NCBI GenBank assembly: GCA_900618425.1 | Contig: UZAN01039924.1 | Span: 27,694-91,693, forward strand | Direction: 5' to 3' | DNA length: 64,000 nt | From: Echinostoma caproni | Taxonomy: Eukaryota; Platyhelminthes; Trematoda; Plagiorchiida; Echinostomatidae | Position numbers and translations under genes: made by a program | The notes under the pieces: model-generated | Told to the model about the DNA's origin: nothing | The model's database searches: none | Seen by the model: the letters and a program-made list of their open reading frames with translations, nothing else | Part shown: piece by piece, positions 12,480 to 24,120 of the stretch | How positions within the stretch are numbered: position 1 is the stretch's first letter | Layout: each line of letters starts with the position of its first letter

Positions 12480-13590
12480 AAAATTTAAGAATCAAATTGT
12501 GCTCTTTCAAGTCCTTTCTTTCACCTTCAAATCTCCAAACAGAGATGAATCTCTGTGAAGTTAAATTGGTCGATATCACACAATGCTTTGCCGAATATAA
12601 CATTCAACGAACATATGATGCAGTGTGTAATACGTAATTCGTCTATCCACTGATTTTTTCACGCTAACGTGTCAAACTTTCCTTCCGGTGTTCCATTGAT
12701 AAAAGCCGGAAAAATATTTGTGTATTGCGGGGTATAAATAACTCTGCAGGCACCTTATAAACACAAATCAAAATTATTCATTGGTACGGAAAATATTTAT
12801 CCACGAGTGTTTCAGACTCATCTATCCAAAAATAAATGTTTGAACGTAGTATTTAAGTCAACTTTATTGCTGATGCTTGATGCCACGAAAACAGTGTGAA
12901 TAGAATGTGAAAATGCGAGTCATCACTTTTATATATTTTAGCTTAGGTTGACTTCTATCACTTTGTATCATCTTGTTAAAACTACTGAGGTCAAAAGAAG
13001 ACAAGATATAAATTATTGTCGAAGTCTAAAGCAATGTAAGTGATAAATTTAATGAAACTCAATTTGATCATAAAGAAAATATTTTGGTGCATCACAATCG
13101 GCTGGTATTGTAACTGAAACCACATCCTTTATTGTGCGAAACTATTTGGCTGTAAATGCTCTTTTTAGATGAGATTGCTAGTCAATCTGCCTAAACGAGT
13201 GGTCAGTTAGCTACATTGAGAAGAACTTTCAACTGTCGGACTGATAGCGCTCACAGATTTTTTCTCTTCCCACCAACTCGACTAATACCTTTCCCTTATT
13301 GAAAGCCTTTGTTTGATTCCAGTGCAATTTATTGCTCAATATCGCTCAATGTGGAAAATAACACATCACGCCGGATTCGTTTATTAATTTTCTTACAAAC
13401 GGCACATGTTGGTTTGTACTCTCTCTCGGTCATACACCGAAACTCTTATAATTTTTTTTGTTGTTAATTGACTTCATGTTAGAGTACAGGGACCCCTTCA
13501 CATCATCGAGCTTGAGATAATAATTTCCACACAAAAAATGCATACAATAGCTTCAAATAGTGGTACACAGTAAAACGTCACTAATGCTTG
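12480..13590. other. No recognisable gene or element
   Basis: AT-rich sequence without open frames or repeat signatures I could recognise. A GTAAGT donor-like site at about 13033 follows a short open stretch that has no credible acceptor. Confidence 0.5.
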
Positions 13591-13597
13591 ACAAATC

Positions 13598-13690
13598 ATC
13601 ATCATCACAATCATCTCCATCATCATTATCATCATCCTAATCATCATCATCCTAATCCTCCTTATCATCATTGTCTTCGTTGTCGTCGAA
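13598..13690 (-). repeat. GAT/ATC microsatellite, probable 3' tail of LINE D
   Basis: Imperfect ATC triplets on the + strand (GAT on the -). It lies about 100 bases beyond the C-terminal coding end of the - strand RTE-like fragment, where an RTE-type terminal repeat would be expected. An independent microsatellite is the alternative. Confidence 0.65.
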
Positions 13691-13790
13691 CAGCAAAAGT
13701 GAAAAGAACTTAGTAGTACAATTTAAGGTGCACGAGGAGTGGAAATATTTTGAGTGAGGGGGAAGAAGGTGGAACTTAATGGTCAACACG

Positions 13791-14625
13791 CAGAATGTAT
13801 AGCTGAACTCTGTCTACACACCATTTCAAGCATTCTGGTCTGACGTGAAATGACAGCAAGAACTCCAGTGCTGTCGGTTCGCTGCCACATCCTTCAATAT
13901 CTCCAACCACCGGTTGTGAAGTCTTTTGGATCCCAACCTTTGAGGTGCGAAAAACTTACTCTACCTGATAGCTCTATGCCTTCTGTTACGCCTCGTATCC
14001 ACGTTATCTGTTGACCTCCGCATGGTTTCCTCCATCCCGTAGGGGCTACAGCAAATAAAGCACGACGCAGCAGACGGTAGGTGGGCATACGTGCCCCAGG
14101 AAGCGAAGCGTACTAATCTGAATTCGGTGAGCTATTAATGCTATCCCTATTAAACTAAAAAACGCACGACTACTTACTTCTGAATTACTAACCCATTCGC
14201 TCCATCCCACGTGAGCTAAACTACATAAACACGATAACCAAAAACCTCTAGTCGATAAATATATACTATTCGTAAATTCCAGCTCTCAGTAAAGCAGAAC
14301 TGAACAACCTTCCGTGAAACGCCTCGTCAACGCCGAAGGTATTTCCATCCTACATACGCCACTCCAGCGTTGGCAATGCGTGCTATGCTCCCGTCTTTGG
14401 TCATGTAATTACCTAAGTCGGAAATGTAATCTATAACTAGTTCCTAGCCATTTAGTTCCAAGGTGGGATTAGACGACACCCATTCATACAATACCATTTT
14501 ACACTTTGAAGGTGAAAAGCAAATAGTGAATATAGCACCAGCACTTCTTTGGCTATCAACAGATCTAGGCTACATCCTCCATAGGAATGTTAACTCATCA
14601 CTGTCTTCATCAGGGTGCTGAAATC
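13791..14625 (-). pseudogene. RTE-like LINE (family D), C-terminal part of ORF2
   Basis: Read on the - strand, in order: FSPSKCKMVLYEW (the thumb-region S-K-C-K box of RTE-class elements), NPTLELNG, a degenerate YLGS-type box read as SDLGNYMTKDGSIARIANAG, ESWNLR with EVFGYRVYV (the Y-x-x-E-T-W region), then MPTYRLLRRALFAVA, WRKPCGGQQITW, KGWDPKDFTTGGW and an end of the WLEILKDVAANRQHW type. This order matches the post-RT region of RTE-like elements such as schistosome SR2. Stops and frameshifts are frequent. The palm domain is missing on the 5' side. The GAT microsatellite at 13598-13690 may be its tail. Confidence 0.8.
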
Positions 14626-14742
14626 CATAGAACTGCAAATGGTGAACTAATCTGAAGTTATTTAAATCATGTTTGGGTGAAGCTGAACCGACTCCTATAT
14701 AACACTTTCTATGAAAATCATCTGATGTGAAAAATAACTTAC

Positions 14743-14834
14743 CAGAAAGCTTGTTTCGATGGATTACACCGAAGCAACTTTTGGAATGACGAGTAACGAT
14801 AAAATACAGAACGATAACTAGTTATCTTGAACAT
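14743..14834 (-). CDS. Candidate first coding exon
   Basis: On the - strand an ATG at 14834 opens 30 codons and ends at TG followed by GTAAGT (14742-14737), leaving two bases. The peptide starts MFKITSYRSVFYRYSSF and ends NPSKQAF; it is rich in Arg, Lys and Ser with no acidic residues, like a mitochondrial targeting peptide, though that is only a composition argument. The RTE fragment would lie in the following intron. No downstream partner exon was identified. Confidence 0.25.
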
Positions 14835-14839
14835 TTTTA

Positions 14840-17510
14840 CACAATAGAGTTGGAGAGTTAGTTTACTTTGACATAACATAACCAAAATCCCCATTATTTA
14901 AGTTTTTCTGAACAATGGGCTGTTTTTTTTCCGTGTCATGGAACTAGGTAGATAAATTACTACGTACCAGCAAAATGCTCCATTATCGACGGGTTGCCAA
15001 AAGTGAATGGAGAGATAGAATAATTTAGCCTAACAATGATAATCCAGAATCTCTTCACAGCAGGAATATACATATGAAGTGCGCAAACCTGTGCAGAGTT
15101 GATGTAAGTGGATGTAGAAATAGGATAGGTCTTATAACACGCGAGGTATTTTACCACACTGAGCCTAACCGTGCGCATACATTCCACATTTCAGAGTGAT
15201 ATGTTGGAGCAGAATTGGCTGTGGTGCCGAACTGATCTTCAGATGGCTAGGAGATTGATTGCATCTTGTTTTGTACCACTCATCCCTCTTTGAAGGGAAA
15301 CTGAAAGAAATTAAGATAAAATGAGATTTTTCAGGCCACCGGGGCATTACATAAAGCAGTTAGGCGTGGTATTGAGTTTCAGTGAAACTACCATGGCGTG
15401 ACCATCGACATGTCCTATCAAGCTTTTGCCCTTTTCGGATGGTTGAAGATCACAACTACCCATTATGATACAAATGCACATGTGTGAAGATTCACTTCTG
15501 CGGTACTTCCACGATTGTTCATGCTGGATGCTGTGTATAATGTCACAGGTTTTTGCAAATATGTGAGATATAATTGCTGACTTTTGAAGGCTAAGTAGGT
15601 AATTAAAAATTCTTTAGTACTTGTCAAGTAGACTGCCTCACGCATACCTTTGATATTGCAATCGCAGTGTTTGTGTTACCGCCCCATAAATAGATAGAAA
15701 GGAAATCCCTTCTTGGCCATGATTTGGGGATAACGGTGGAGAATATGACTTGTGTAGAAATAAAATTCAGGTTCTGCACCGTAATTCGGATGTCCTAGTC
15801 TATACCACTAGAAATTATTGTTTTTAAATCGGATTCTCTTTCTATTTTTATCTGTGAACATATATTTCACCGTTCTGTCAGGAAGAAAACGTACCCAAAT
15901 ACGTAACTAATGTAACGGTAGCAGTCAGTATCTGATGACGCAACAGCGAGAAGTAGTATGTGGCCGTACAAAAGGCGATGAATTTAATCTTTCTCACCCT
16001 AAATGAAGCTGCCTCGCATATTGCTTCGATTTTTCCATGGTCATATTTGTTTTCTAAAAGGCTTTCATTCACTATTCAAACTAATGCAAACTATCTACCG
16101 CCATCCGATGCGGCAACATTCTGGACTCTACGCTGTAGCTTGAATTAACTTGCCAAACGAATCGTGTAAAACTGAGCCTATTTCTGTTCTCCCTGGTAGG
16201 TTAGAATGGTTTGTTGAAAAGACGGTAATTGGTGCAAATACAAAACAATCATGTAAAAGACTATGCTCCATTAACGATACTTGTTTGTATGCATGTATAT
16301 ACCATTATTATTAACAGTTCCGGCGCCAAAATAACTAAGCATTGCAGGTTACAGCAGGAATAAAAAACGACACCAAAGTAATCAGTTTTGTGTATGGAAT
16401 ACGTTGTTCCGTTCTTAACTATACGCAACTTTGACTTTTAGGATTTTCATCTTTAGGTTTGCAGACAGAAAACGGTGCCTTCAAGTCACTCACTTCGGTT
16501 CCTTGCCTAATTGCGCATTTTATTCGGTTAACGAACGCGAATCGTTGTTAATATATCCTGGAGGCCGCCGAACCCTAACGGACGTATGAGAAATGGCTAG
16601 TAATACCTTCGTTGCTTGGGATCGAATCACTGGACCGAGGCACCTTAGCTAATATTGTCCCAATAGATGAGATAGCATTTGAACATTTCCTGCTTTTCCA
16701 CCCAATTTGTACTCATAGACTGATATAGAAGATTGTTTAATACGCACAACGAAACAGAACGCCAAGTTACCAGATTTCGTCTTGTTCGTGGTTAAATACA
16801 CATCGACTGAATTCTGTGAAATGATAGACTTTATTAATAATTCAGTACTTGATAGTGTCATTTTAAAAAATGAAGGTTCCTCCTCTCTCCACAATCTCAA
16901 CTTGACTTGAGTGCGCATGATTTGCGTTTGCTATTTAAACCTGGGAAGCAATTGTGTTGGTTATAAAAAGGGACCTAAATTTCTGGTTGCTTGTTGTAAT
17001 AAAGATGAATATGTCAAGCAGATCAGTTGTACTGAGTAGGTGCAACAGTCTACAGGCAAACATATATGCTAATTGCTTTTCAAACAAGGATGATAATCAA
17101 TTTTTGCACTTTACTAAAGACCAGTTGTGTAAAACCTGAGTGACTGCATTATCTACAATCACACCATAATCGCGAAGGTCATTTATTTTTACCCAAGCAC
17201 TGTTTTCTACTTGTTTGATTCTCTCTTCCTCTAAGCGTTTGTTTGGGTTCAGTTGACTTCTGGAAACATCGACAGCAAACCCACTGAATTGGTTAAATGA
17301 AGCTAGATATTAATGAAAATTTCAAACTAAAATACACTTTCGAATCAGGTTGCTTACCCAACAGGTAGCTGGCTTCTTTTCTGTTTCTGAATGTAGGCGA
17401 CGATGTTATAACTGAGGGGTCTAATGCTCACATGATCGATGAGTATTGTCCGTAACAAGTTCCCGAAGACTAAGTGTGTTGTATCGTTTATAGACAAATA
17501 AAAATCCATC
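14840..17510. other. No recognisable gene or element
   Basis: Only short frames on both strands. At 16590-16650 a - strand stretch resembles a very decayed tRNA-like head (GATTCGATCCC), too weak to call. Confidence 0.45.
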
Positions 17511-17514
17511 TGTT

Positions 17515-17640
17515 CTACTGCCCAGTGATCAAATGGGTAGCGTGCTTGCATCCTACCTGTGGGGAGTTGATTCTTTTTCAGATTGACGGATTTGCGATGC
17601 TGATGAAACCCAACTAATTCGAATAAACAGCACAGGGATT
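17515..17640 (+). repeat. Hammerhead SINE, + strand copy with intact CTGATGA box
   Basis: The + strand has a tRNA-like box A (AGTGATCAAATGGGTAGCG), the conserved words GTGCTTGCAT and CTACCTGTG, a decayed box B (GAGTTGATTC), then ATTTGCGATG and CTGATGA at 17600-17606, exactly the first conserved box of a hammerhead ribozyme. The next segment AACCCAACTA aligns to the stem II region of other copies, but GAAAC is disturbed (GAATAAAC), so cleavage is unlikely. This copy best shows the order tRNA head then hammerhead. Confidence 0.6.
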
Positions 17641-18160
17641 TCTGAATTTTAGGTTCTCCATCCGTTTACATGAAGCTATTTGCTGAATAATGCAAACCTT
17701 GTTGATTGATATCGAATGCCACGACATGTTACTGTTATCTCTTAGACACGATGCTGAAAGTAAACAAGATTTTAAAAGGGACCGGACTGATAAACTGGAG
17801 ATTGTTAATCGATAGGGGAAGATATTACCAATATATGTGCAAGTATGCATATAAGAAGGGTCTCTTTGACTGCAAGTTAACTATTAGCTTCTCGGTATTT
17901 TGATTGTTATGCTTCTATTATCCTTTCCGATCCATGTGGCTAGATGTATCAAACTAATTGGATTGATTGACGAAGCATATTATTAGCATATCATCATTGC
18001 TTTTTCTTTTCAACTTTGACGATGAAAAACCCCAAATTAAATGTGTTTTCAGGTCTTAGGTAACTCGTCGGTACGATCACGATGAGAGAAAGGGACATGA
18101 AAGGACGTGAAATCCCAATTGTTATATACAACATGATCGATAGCCTTCAAAAAGAGAACC
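17640..18160. other. No recognisable gene or element
   Basis: Short overlapping frames on both strands without splice support or repeats. Confidence 0.4.
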
Positions 18161-18168
18161 CTTCTCAC

Positions 18169-18287
18169 CATGTGAGATAAGCTACCCCACCGCGGCCGTG
18201 CATCCAACTTTCGCAAAACTAACATACAACTTCGATCACTATCACCAACTAATTGGTGGCAGCGTTTGAGCATTCTCATTGCAAACC
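18169..18287 (-). CDS. Candidate internal exon, basic peptide
   Basis: On the - strand an acceptor ending gggtcag precedes 119 open bases that end ATG followed by GTGAGA (18168-18163). Phase 2 in, 0 out. The 39 codons include FAMRMLKRCHQLVGD and LRKLDARPRWGSLSH. GC content is higher than the flanks. The frame stays open to 18049 if the donor is not used. Unrecognised; could be chance. Confidence 0.25.
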
Positions 18288-18379
18288 CTGACCCGTATTT
18301 AGCACATAATAACAATTTAATTTTCCATCCCAGTGGGCTATAATCGGATTCTCTTGGGATTATGTTTGTCATTGGAATG

Positions 18380-20430
18380 AGCTGAAAGATCCGGTGCTAA
18401 CAATATTTTAATTTTCTCTAAATATACGGCCACAAAATGGATAATACTTCTAATGTAGATGACGACTTTATTGTATTATGGATGTAAACATTTTAGATGA
18501 AATACGAAGGCTAGTATGAACGTGCAATGCAAACCGAGATTCGTGTGTGCAAAATTCCTAACCCTTATATGTACATGTGGGAGAACATAAATCAAATTAT
18601 ATTTCATCGCGAAGATATGAGTGAAAATTACTTACAGTTCGACAGGTGGGACTGTCGGGTATCAATTAGCAAAAGTGCGTTACAATCTCATTGTACACGT
18701 GAAGTGTTTTATCATTTATCAGATCCACTTTTGAACTAAAATTTAATTGTATTAGGGATTAGTCCTCATGAGGCTTGTTTGATTTGGATAGAGAATAAAG
18801 CAATTTTCTGCGTCAACCTGCATCACACAATAAAGAAAACTGCCTAGCACCAGATCAACAGTGGGTCAGGTTCATGAAATACAATATTATGGATCAACAC
18901 GAAGCAGAGTGGGTGATATATGGATGAGTTTTGCTGAATGGACTTTATCGAGCGGTCTAACCATGCTTTGGATAGACAGATGGTTATTATTGCAGGTCTT
19001 TTCCCGACAGAATATGTAAATTGCTGCTAGAAGACGGGGCCACAATGACACCTAAATATGCATACGGTTTACAGGAATCAGTCTCATAGGACGAATAACG
19101 GGAGCCAATTCACATTATTTGTTCCATATGCTTTTGCTGACGGTTAAGCATTTCGTGTTAAAAAATTGCCTGTCCTTTTCAGCGTGCTGTGAAAGCTATG
19201 TAAAAGCTATGAGACATCATTAGTGGGAATATGTTGGTTCGCTGAAAATGTATTCACATATGAGAAAGACTCAAGGAAATAGAAAACTTTGAAATAAAAT
19301 GTCATGCATTTGAAAATCCCTTTCACAGATAATATGACCACGAACGAATCAGTTAGATATATTGCATGTTACATTCCAGTTATCGTTTTTAAGCTTCTGC
19401 ATAATTCTTAATAACTACAATTATGTGATAAAGAGAAGAAAGGTTAACCCTATAGTTAGGAGGTATCACAGTTTACTCATGAGGAACGACTGCTCTGATT
19501 GGAGAGCTTAGTAGAATCCTCTAGTGTAGATATTTTAATGATCCCAGTGACTGCGAAACTACATTAGCAGCACCAAACTGACAAGGTAACGTGAATAAAA
19601 ACGCATTCTTAGTGTTTCACTATGAAGATGTTCAAAACTCTTTCATCAAAGCTGTAGCAATGGCGCTCTAGTAACGCTTTTAGCAAACCTCACCTTTCAC
19701 AAGGTTGCTTCCGTCTAACCAGATTTTCACAGTGGTTGTCAATTTTCTGTCAGTTTTATCACATAAATTAGATTTGCTTTAAATGTAATGAGGTAACATA
19801 TATAGGCTCTGTTACAGTTTGTACAGTTTATTCCACCATGATGATGATGGCCTTAAACAGAGTGGACATTGGTTAGAAGTGCGATTGTGGATCAAGCAAT
19901 ATGTAAAGTATACCTGTTCGAATTTGGTCCATGGTACAATGCAGCCCACTGGGCTTTCCAAATGACAGACGATACTACTTTCCGTAAACTGAAATCAATC
20001 CGATATGCAGTGGATCACTGGATCCTTCAGGCAACAAATAGGAGCCACACAAATGAGGTACACATGAATTATGATCGCCAATCGAAGAGAAATAACTCTC
20101 ATAAATTTGAAAACATTAGGCTGGTTGGCGCAACAATGATTTCGGAGTTAAGAACCACAACAGAATGGTGGATATACACAGCTGATGAGGTCTATTAAGA
20201 GGGAAGCTCGATTCCATTAGAAGCACACCTTTAACTGGATAAACTGGGGTTTATGCGGGAATTTGAATTGAGATGGATGGTTAGTTCTACTAACTATTAG
20301 CTATTCCATACCACTACTCGTAAAAAGGCGTTGAATTGAATGTGAGTATCATGAGTAACAATATCTTAAAGGTTTTCCTAACAAATCCCGTGTGAAAGGT
20401 CACAATTAGAGTTATCTTGTGCCCTTTGCA
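18380..20430. other. No recognised element; one unassigned 109-codon frame
   Basis: The + strand frame 19869-20198 starts with TTG rather than ATG and gives a protein-like but unrecognised translation (contains FGPWYNAAHWAFQMTDD). It has no clear splice support. The rest shows nothing I can name. Confidence 0.35.
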
Positions 20431-20437
20431 AACGCAC

Positions 20438-20793
20438 GAGCAATCGTAAACGCCGAACGAGCTTCCAATCTGTCAAACAAGAATTTAAGCAATGAACCTT
20501 ATCTTAGAAGCTCATTCGGGAAAGGCCGGTGAATTCTGAGGAAATCCAGTCGGGGTAGTCATCCTACATGCTAACTGGTGGATGTCATATGCTTCTGTAA
20601 TTTGAATGGGTAATTCGAATATGAAAAGATCAGTGCTATCGGTGTGGCCTCGTAGATCAGTTGGTAGAGTGTTCGCGTACAAAGCGTCGGCGGCGTCCAT
20701 GCGTGGGTTCGAATCCCACCGAGGCTACTGAACTTTTCCCAATCGCCAAACAAGTGTCCAATCCGCCAAACGACAATTTGAACATTTAGCCCG
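20438..20793 (+). repeat. tRNA-like-containing repeat (family T), copy 1, terminally redundant
   Basis: This aligns along its length with 43451-43760. A stretch of about 55 bases at the left end (CAATCG at 20441, then a GTCAAAC-type word and an AATTTAAGCAATGAACC-type word) recurs in diverged form at the right end (CAATCG at 20740, GCCAAACGACAATTTG and AACATTTAGCCC), giving a direct terminal redundancy with a period of about 295 bases. The interior holds AGAAGCTCATTCGG, a block ending ATCAGTGCTATCGGTGTG, and the tRNA-like segment at 20647-20725. Such a copy is slightly longer than one unit, as expected from insertion of a multimeric or circular template, or from unequal loss within a tandem array. 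Confidence 0.7.
20647..20725 (+). other. tRNA-like segment of repeat family T
   Basis: A 79-base segment with a six-pair acceptor (GCCTCG with CGAGGC), box A TAGATCAGTTGGTAGAG, and a perfect T arm: GTGGG, loop TTCGAAT, CCCAC. A seven-base loop GTACAAA between CGC and GCG could be an anticodon loop (ACA), but the D stem is imperfect and 16 extra bases precede the T arm. An almost co-linear 79-base segment occurs at 43618-43696 with a decayed T arm. Because flanks are repeated too, this is a repeat head rather than a true tRNA gene. Confidence 0.7.
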
Positions 20794-20945
20794 ATTGAGT
20801 GTGCCATTTAAAGAGGTCCATCGGAACGAAGCAACGTATTTATTCACACCAAAGAGCATTAAAAGAGATAGCGATTCTCTAGTAGGGAGCGACGGAATGA
20901 ACATATTTGGGAAAACCAGGCCACAGTTGAGCTATCTCGGTCTAG

Positions 20946-21055
20946 TGTCGTGATCCAAATCCTAAACGAAAGATTTGTGATGAAGATATACATTCAGAGT
21001 TCAAGTACCTGAACGATTGGAAGAGAGATTATAAAATGTACACACCTGATCTGCG
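20946..21055 (+). CDS. Candidate internal exon
   Basis: After an acceptor (gctatctcggtctag) comes a 110-base open segment ending at a GTAAGC donor; phase 0 in, 2 out. The 36 codons begin CRDPNPKRKICDEDIHSEF and continue KYLNDWKRDYKMYTPDL. Charge pattern, two cysteines and higher GC than the surroundings look strongly coding, and the other two frames are closed. I do not recognise the family. The next exon could lie in or beyond the assembly gap at 21569. Confidence 0.4.
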
Positions 21056-21568
21056 GTAAGCAACGTAAAACCCGTTGTATGCTTCCTGGGCAATATTGTC
21101 CGGTCATTCACATAGTACTAATTGCAGAATATGTTCATGTTCATCATTTATGACTAAATTAAAGGGTAACATGTGAGGCTTTATATTAATTTTGAGGGTT
21201 TAGTGGTACCAGCAATAAATATCACGCCAGACTCCGAGTGTTTGAATACTGTAGGCGTGACAAAACATTTTTCACATTTAGTCTTTCTCTTTCTTTGAAT
21301 TACAGTACAGTGTTCTGGTCCATAAACGGCTCCCTGCACTGTCATTCTGAAGATTTTGTACTTTGTTTCTGCTCGAGGAAAACAGTTTGATTGGCTTTTC
21401 TTTGTCCGTTTCATCAATCATAAGTATGGTTCGTCTACCTGGCTATCCATCTGCTTGCATGCATGTCTGTCCGCTGCACGCACGAACGCGCGCATACGTC
21501 CATCTCCGTTGGTGTTCATACGCGCACAGCGATTATATTCACACACGAGGATACACACTTACTTTATT

Positions 21569-22014
21569 NNNNNNNNNNNNNNNNNNNNNNNNNNNNNNNN
21601 NNNNNNNNNNNNNNNNNNNNNNNNNNNNNNNNNNNNNNNNNNNNNNNNNNNNNNNNNNNNNNNNNNNNNNNNNNNNNNNNNNNNNNNNNNNNNNNNNNNN
21701 NNNNNNNNNNNNNNNNNNNNNNNNNNNNNNNNNNNNNNNNNNNNNNNNNNNNNNNNNNNNNNNNNNNNNNNNNNNNNNNNNNNNNNNNNNNNNNNNNNNN
21801 NNNNNNNNNNNNNNNNNNNNNNNNNNNNNNNNNNNNNNNNNNNNNNNNNNNNNNNNNNNNNNNNNNNNNNNNNNNNNNNNNNNNNNNNNNNNNNNNNNNN
21901 NNNNNNNNNNNNNNNNNNNNNNNNNNNNNNNNNNNNNNNNNNNNNNNNNNNNNNNNNNNNNNNNNNNNNNNNNNNNNNNNNNNNNNNNNNNNNNNNNNNN
22001 NNNNNNNNNNNNNN
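21569..22014. other. Assembly gap (446 Ns)
   Basis: Run of N. Apparent long open frames across it are artefacts. Left flank is CACACGAGG-type CA/CG-rich simple sequence, a likely cause of the assembly break. Confidence 0.99.
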
Positions 22015-22253
22015 TAGATAGTACGAGTTTCACCTAAAGATAATATTAAAATCACGCTTCATACATAAGATATTTTGTCTATAATGTACCACGTGGGACT
22101 TTTCAGACTCATCCGAATTCGTTAGATTTGTGCTCATATGACTTAACAGCTTTGCCCTGGTTTTCCGGAGTTCTGGCGGGTCAAACATGAGACAAATGGG
22201 TGCGCGTATTTGAAAAAAAACGAACAATTCAGGAACCTAAACAATTGTGAAGA

Positions 22254-22544
22254 ATGTCGACTGCGGCCGGTGGTGACGAACTTCTGCGCGAAACCCTGGG
22301 CTCGCAAAAAACCAAGCCTTGTGGTTTTTGTAGACGTATATTGAGGTACCGCGGCGCAGGGAACGTACCGGTACCTACTAGCGAGAATTTACGTTACAGC
22401 ACGAAGGCAAAGAAAACCAACGAGCTGGATAACGTACAAACAGATCGAAAGCAAAAAGTTAAAGTTCTCTCGCCGAAGGATACAGCTGTTGGCGGCCGTG
22501 TAAAACAAACGTCACATAGCTTTGGTACTGAATTAAAAATGTAA
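22254..22544 (+). CDS. Candidate small ORF or first exon, 96 codons
   Basis: An ATG in a fair context (gaagaATGTCG) opens 96 codons with GC content clearly above the flanks. The peptide starts MSTAAGGDELLRETLG, has one CxxC (KPCGFCRRILRYRG) and a Lys-rich, hydrophilic second half ending GTELKM. No membrane segment or recognisable domain. A GTAAAC donor-like site overlaps the stop, so the frame might instead be spliced. Composition argues for real coding, but function is unknown. Confidence 0.4.
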   Translation: MSTAAGGDELLRETLGSQKTKPCGFCRRILRYRGAGNVPVPTSENLRYSTKAKKTNELDNVQTDRKQKVKVLSPKDTAVGGRVKQTSHSFGTELKM

Positions 22545-22549
22545 ACATA

Positions 22550-24115
22550 CATGTAGATTATGAAAGAAAAATGGTGTCCTACAAGAGTATGTTATTGTCC
22601 GGCTTTCACCGTATAATCGGGCACACTACAATAGTTGCTCCGCAGCTTTTTGCTTTGTAAAATTGCATTCGGAATAATTATGCTATGAGCACTGACGATT
22701 GAAAAGCCAGACCACATTTGTTATTACTGGAACATAAATAGATGGCAGTTGAAAAGTGTCGTCAGTGAATCATTACTGAAACAAATAATGCAATCAGTCA
22801 ATAATTGATTGTAATATTCTGTTAATTATGATAAAATTTTCTATCTGGAACAATAGTGTCATAGAAGAGAATTTCTGCTTCTGATCAACAACAGTGTGAG
22901 CAGGTTTATATGGTTTTATTCATTCAATTGGTGTAATCTCATTTTGACAACAAACCTATCAACATTTATTGGAAAGAGCAAATTCCGTATGAGGCTGATC
23001 AGACAGACGATGTAAAAGTCATATAACAGCAAACAAGTCTACAATTTAAACGAAAGAAAAAATAATCTTACACTGTTTCCATCCCGCGGGAATGATCAAT
23101 TTGCTGAAAGTTTCCATCCGGGGATGATACGTTAATCTCCCCGTTACTGTAATGTTTCCGCTGGCTTAGACGTTGGTTTATTCTTCTCTTACAAGCTGTT
23201 GTCAACTTATTGCTCATACATATTGAATTCATCTATGATGCAGCACAAAGGAGATCGACGTTTGCTAAAACTGGGATCGTGAATGCTTTAACAATGGCAG
23301 CATTTAATCTTAATACCATTCATAGAAAATTCATGATAAAAGGACTAATGAGATATTTGGTGGATCACTTTTTATAGCAGCATACTAAACACAAGTCAAT
23401 ATTCTTCCTACAAGAAGAAACGCAAAGAATCGGGTTGACATTTACTTTTGTTTCCCTAATCTCTATTTTTCGCAATCTCCACCTGTTTGAGTTGTTTATA
23501 TTTATCCGGTAGTCTCGAGACAGTTTTTGTTTCGTTAATCACTTAAAGGCCCGAAGCGATTTCTTTGAGATAACAGATTGGTTTCACCGAGGATACTATG
23601 TTCTGATGTCATTGGTTTTTCACGTTCAACTGGCACCACCATTTAAAAATGCTGTTATTTAATAACTAGCCTGTATTGATCAAACTCTTGTAATATGACC
23701 CTCAATTTTTGGAAGTATCTTTCAGTTTCTTACTTACATTTCGTTCGTTCAGAAATACAGAACTTTATCCTTCGAAGCACTGCTCCCATCCACACAATCT
23801 TGGGTATCACGTTAAAATTTGTAGTGGTTTGAAATTTAAGCTCAAATTAAGGTATTTGGTGCAGAACGGCACACAAGCCCATCAATTTTAACTCATGGTA
23901 ACTGCTTTCTGAGGGTGCTTGTTCTGTTCAATCCAAGTTTTCTTACAAGTCATCTTACAAGAAAGAGACTTTCAAAAATTGTTTCAAAATGAGCATTATT
24001 CATCATAAGTACATTGCAAATTTATGGGACTGCAAAGGTCTCATGTAAAACCCCTGAAGGTAGCGAAAACAAATTCCGAGAAACGTGGAGGTTCATCTTC
24101 CGAAATCTACCTCAA
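22550..24115. other. No recognisable gene or element
   Basis: AT-rich sequence with scattered short frames and no repeat or RT signature. Confidence 0.45.
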
Positions 24116-24120
24116 TTTAG

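Noticed and set aside
13598..13690. CRISPR-like or satellite array
   Set aside because: Simple ATC triplets without spacers; interpreted as a microsatellite.
20647..20725. Functional tRNA gene
   Set aside because: The T arm and acceptor are good, but the D stem is imperfect, extra bases precede the T arm, and the flanks are shared with 43451-43760, so it belongs to a repeat.
21356..22055. Several long open frames of 160-224 codons
   Set aside because: They are produced by the run of Ns at 21569-22014; only a few real codons remain on each side.
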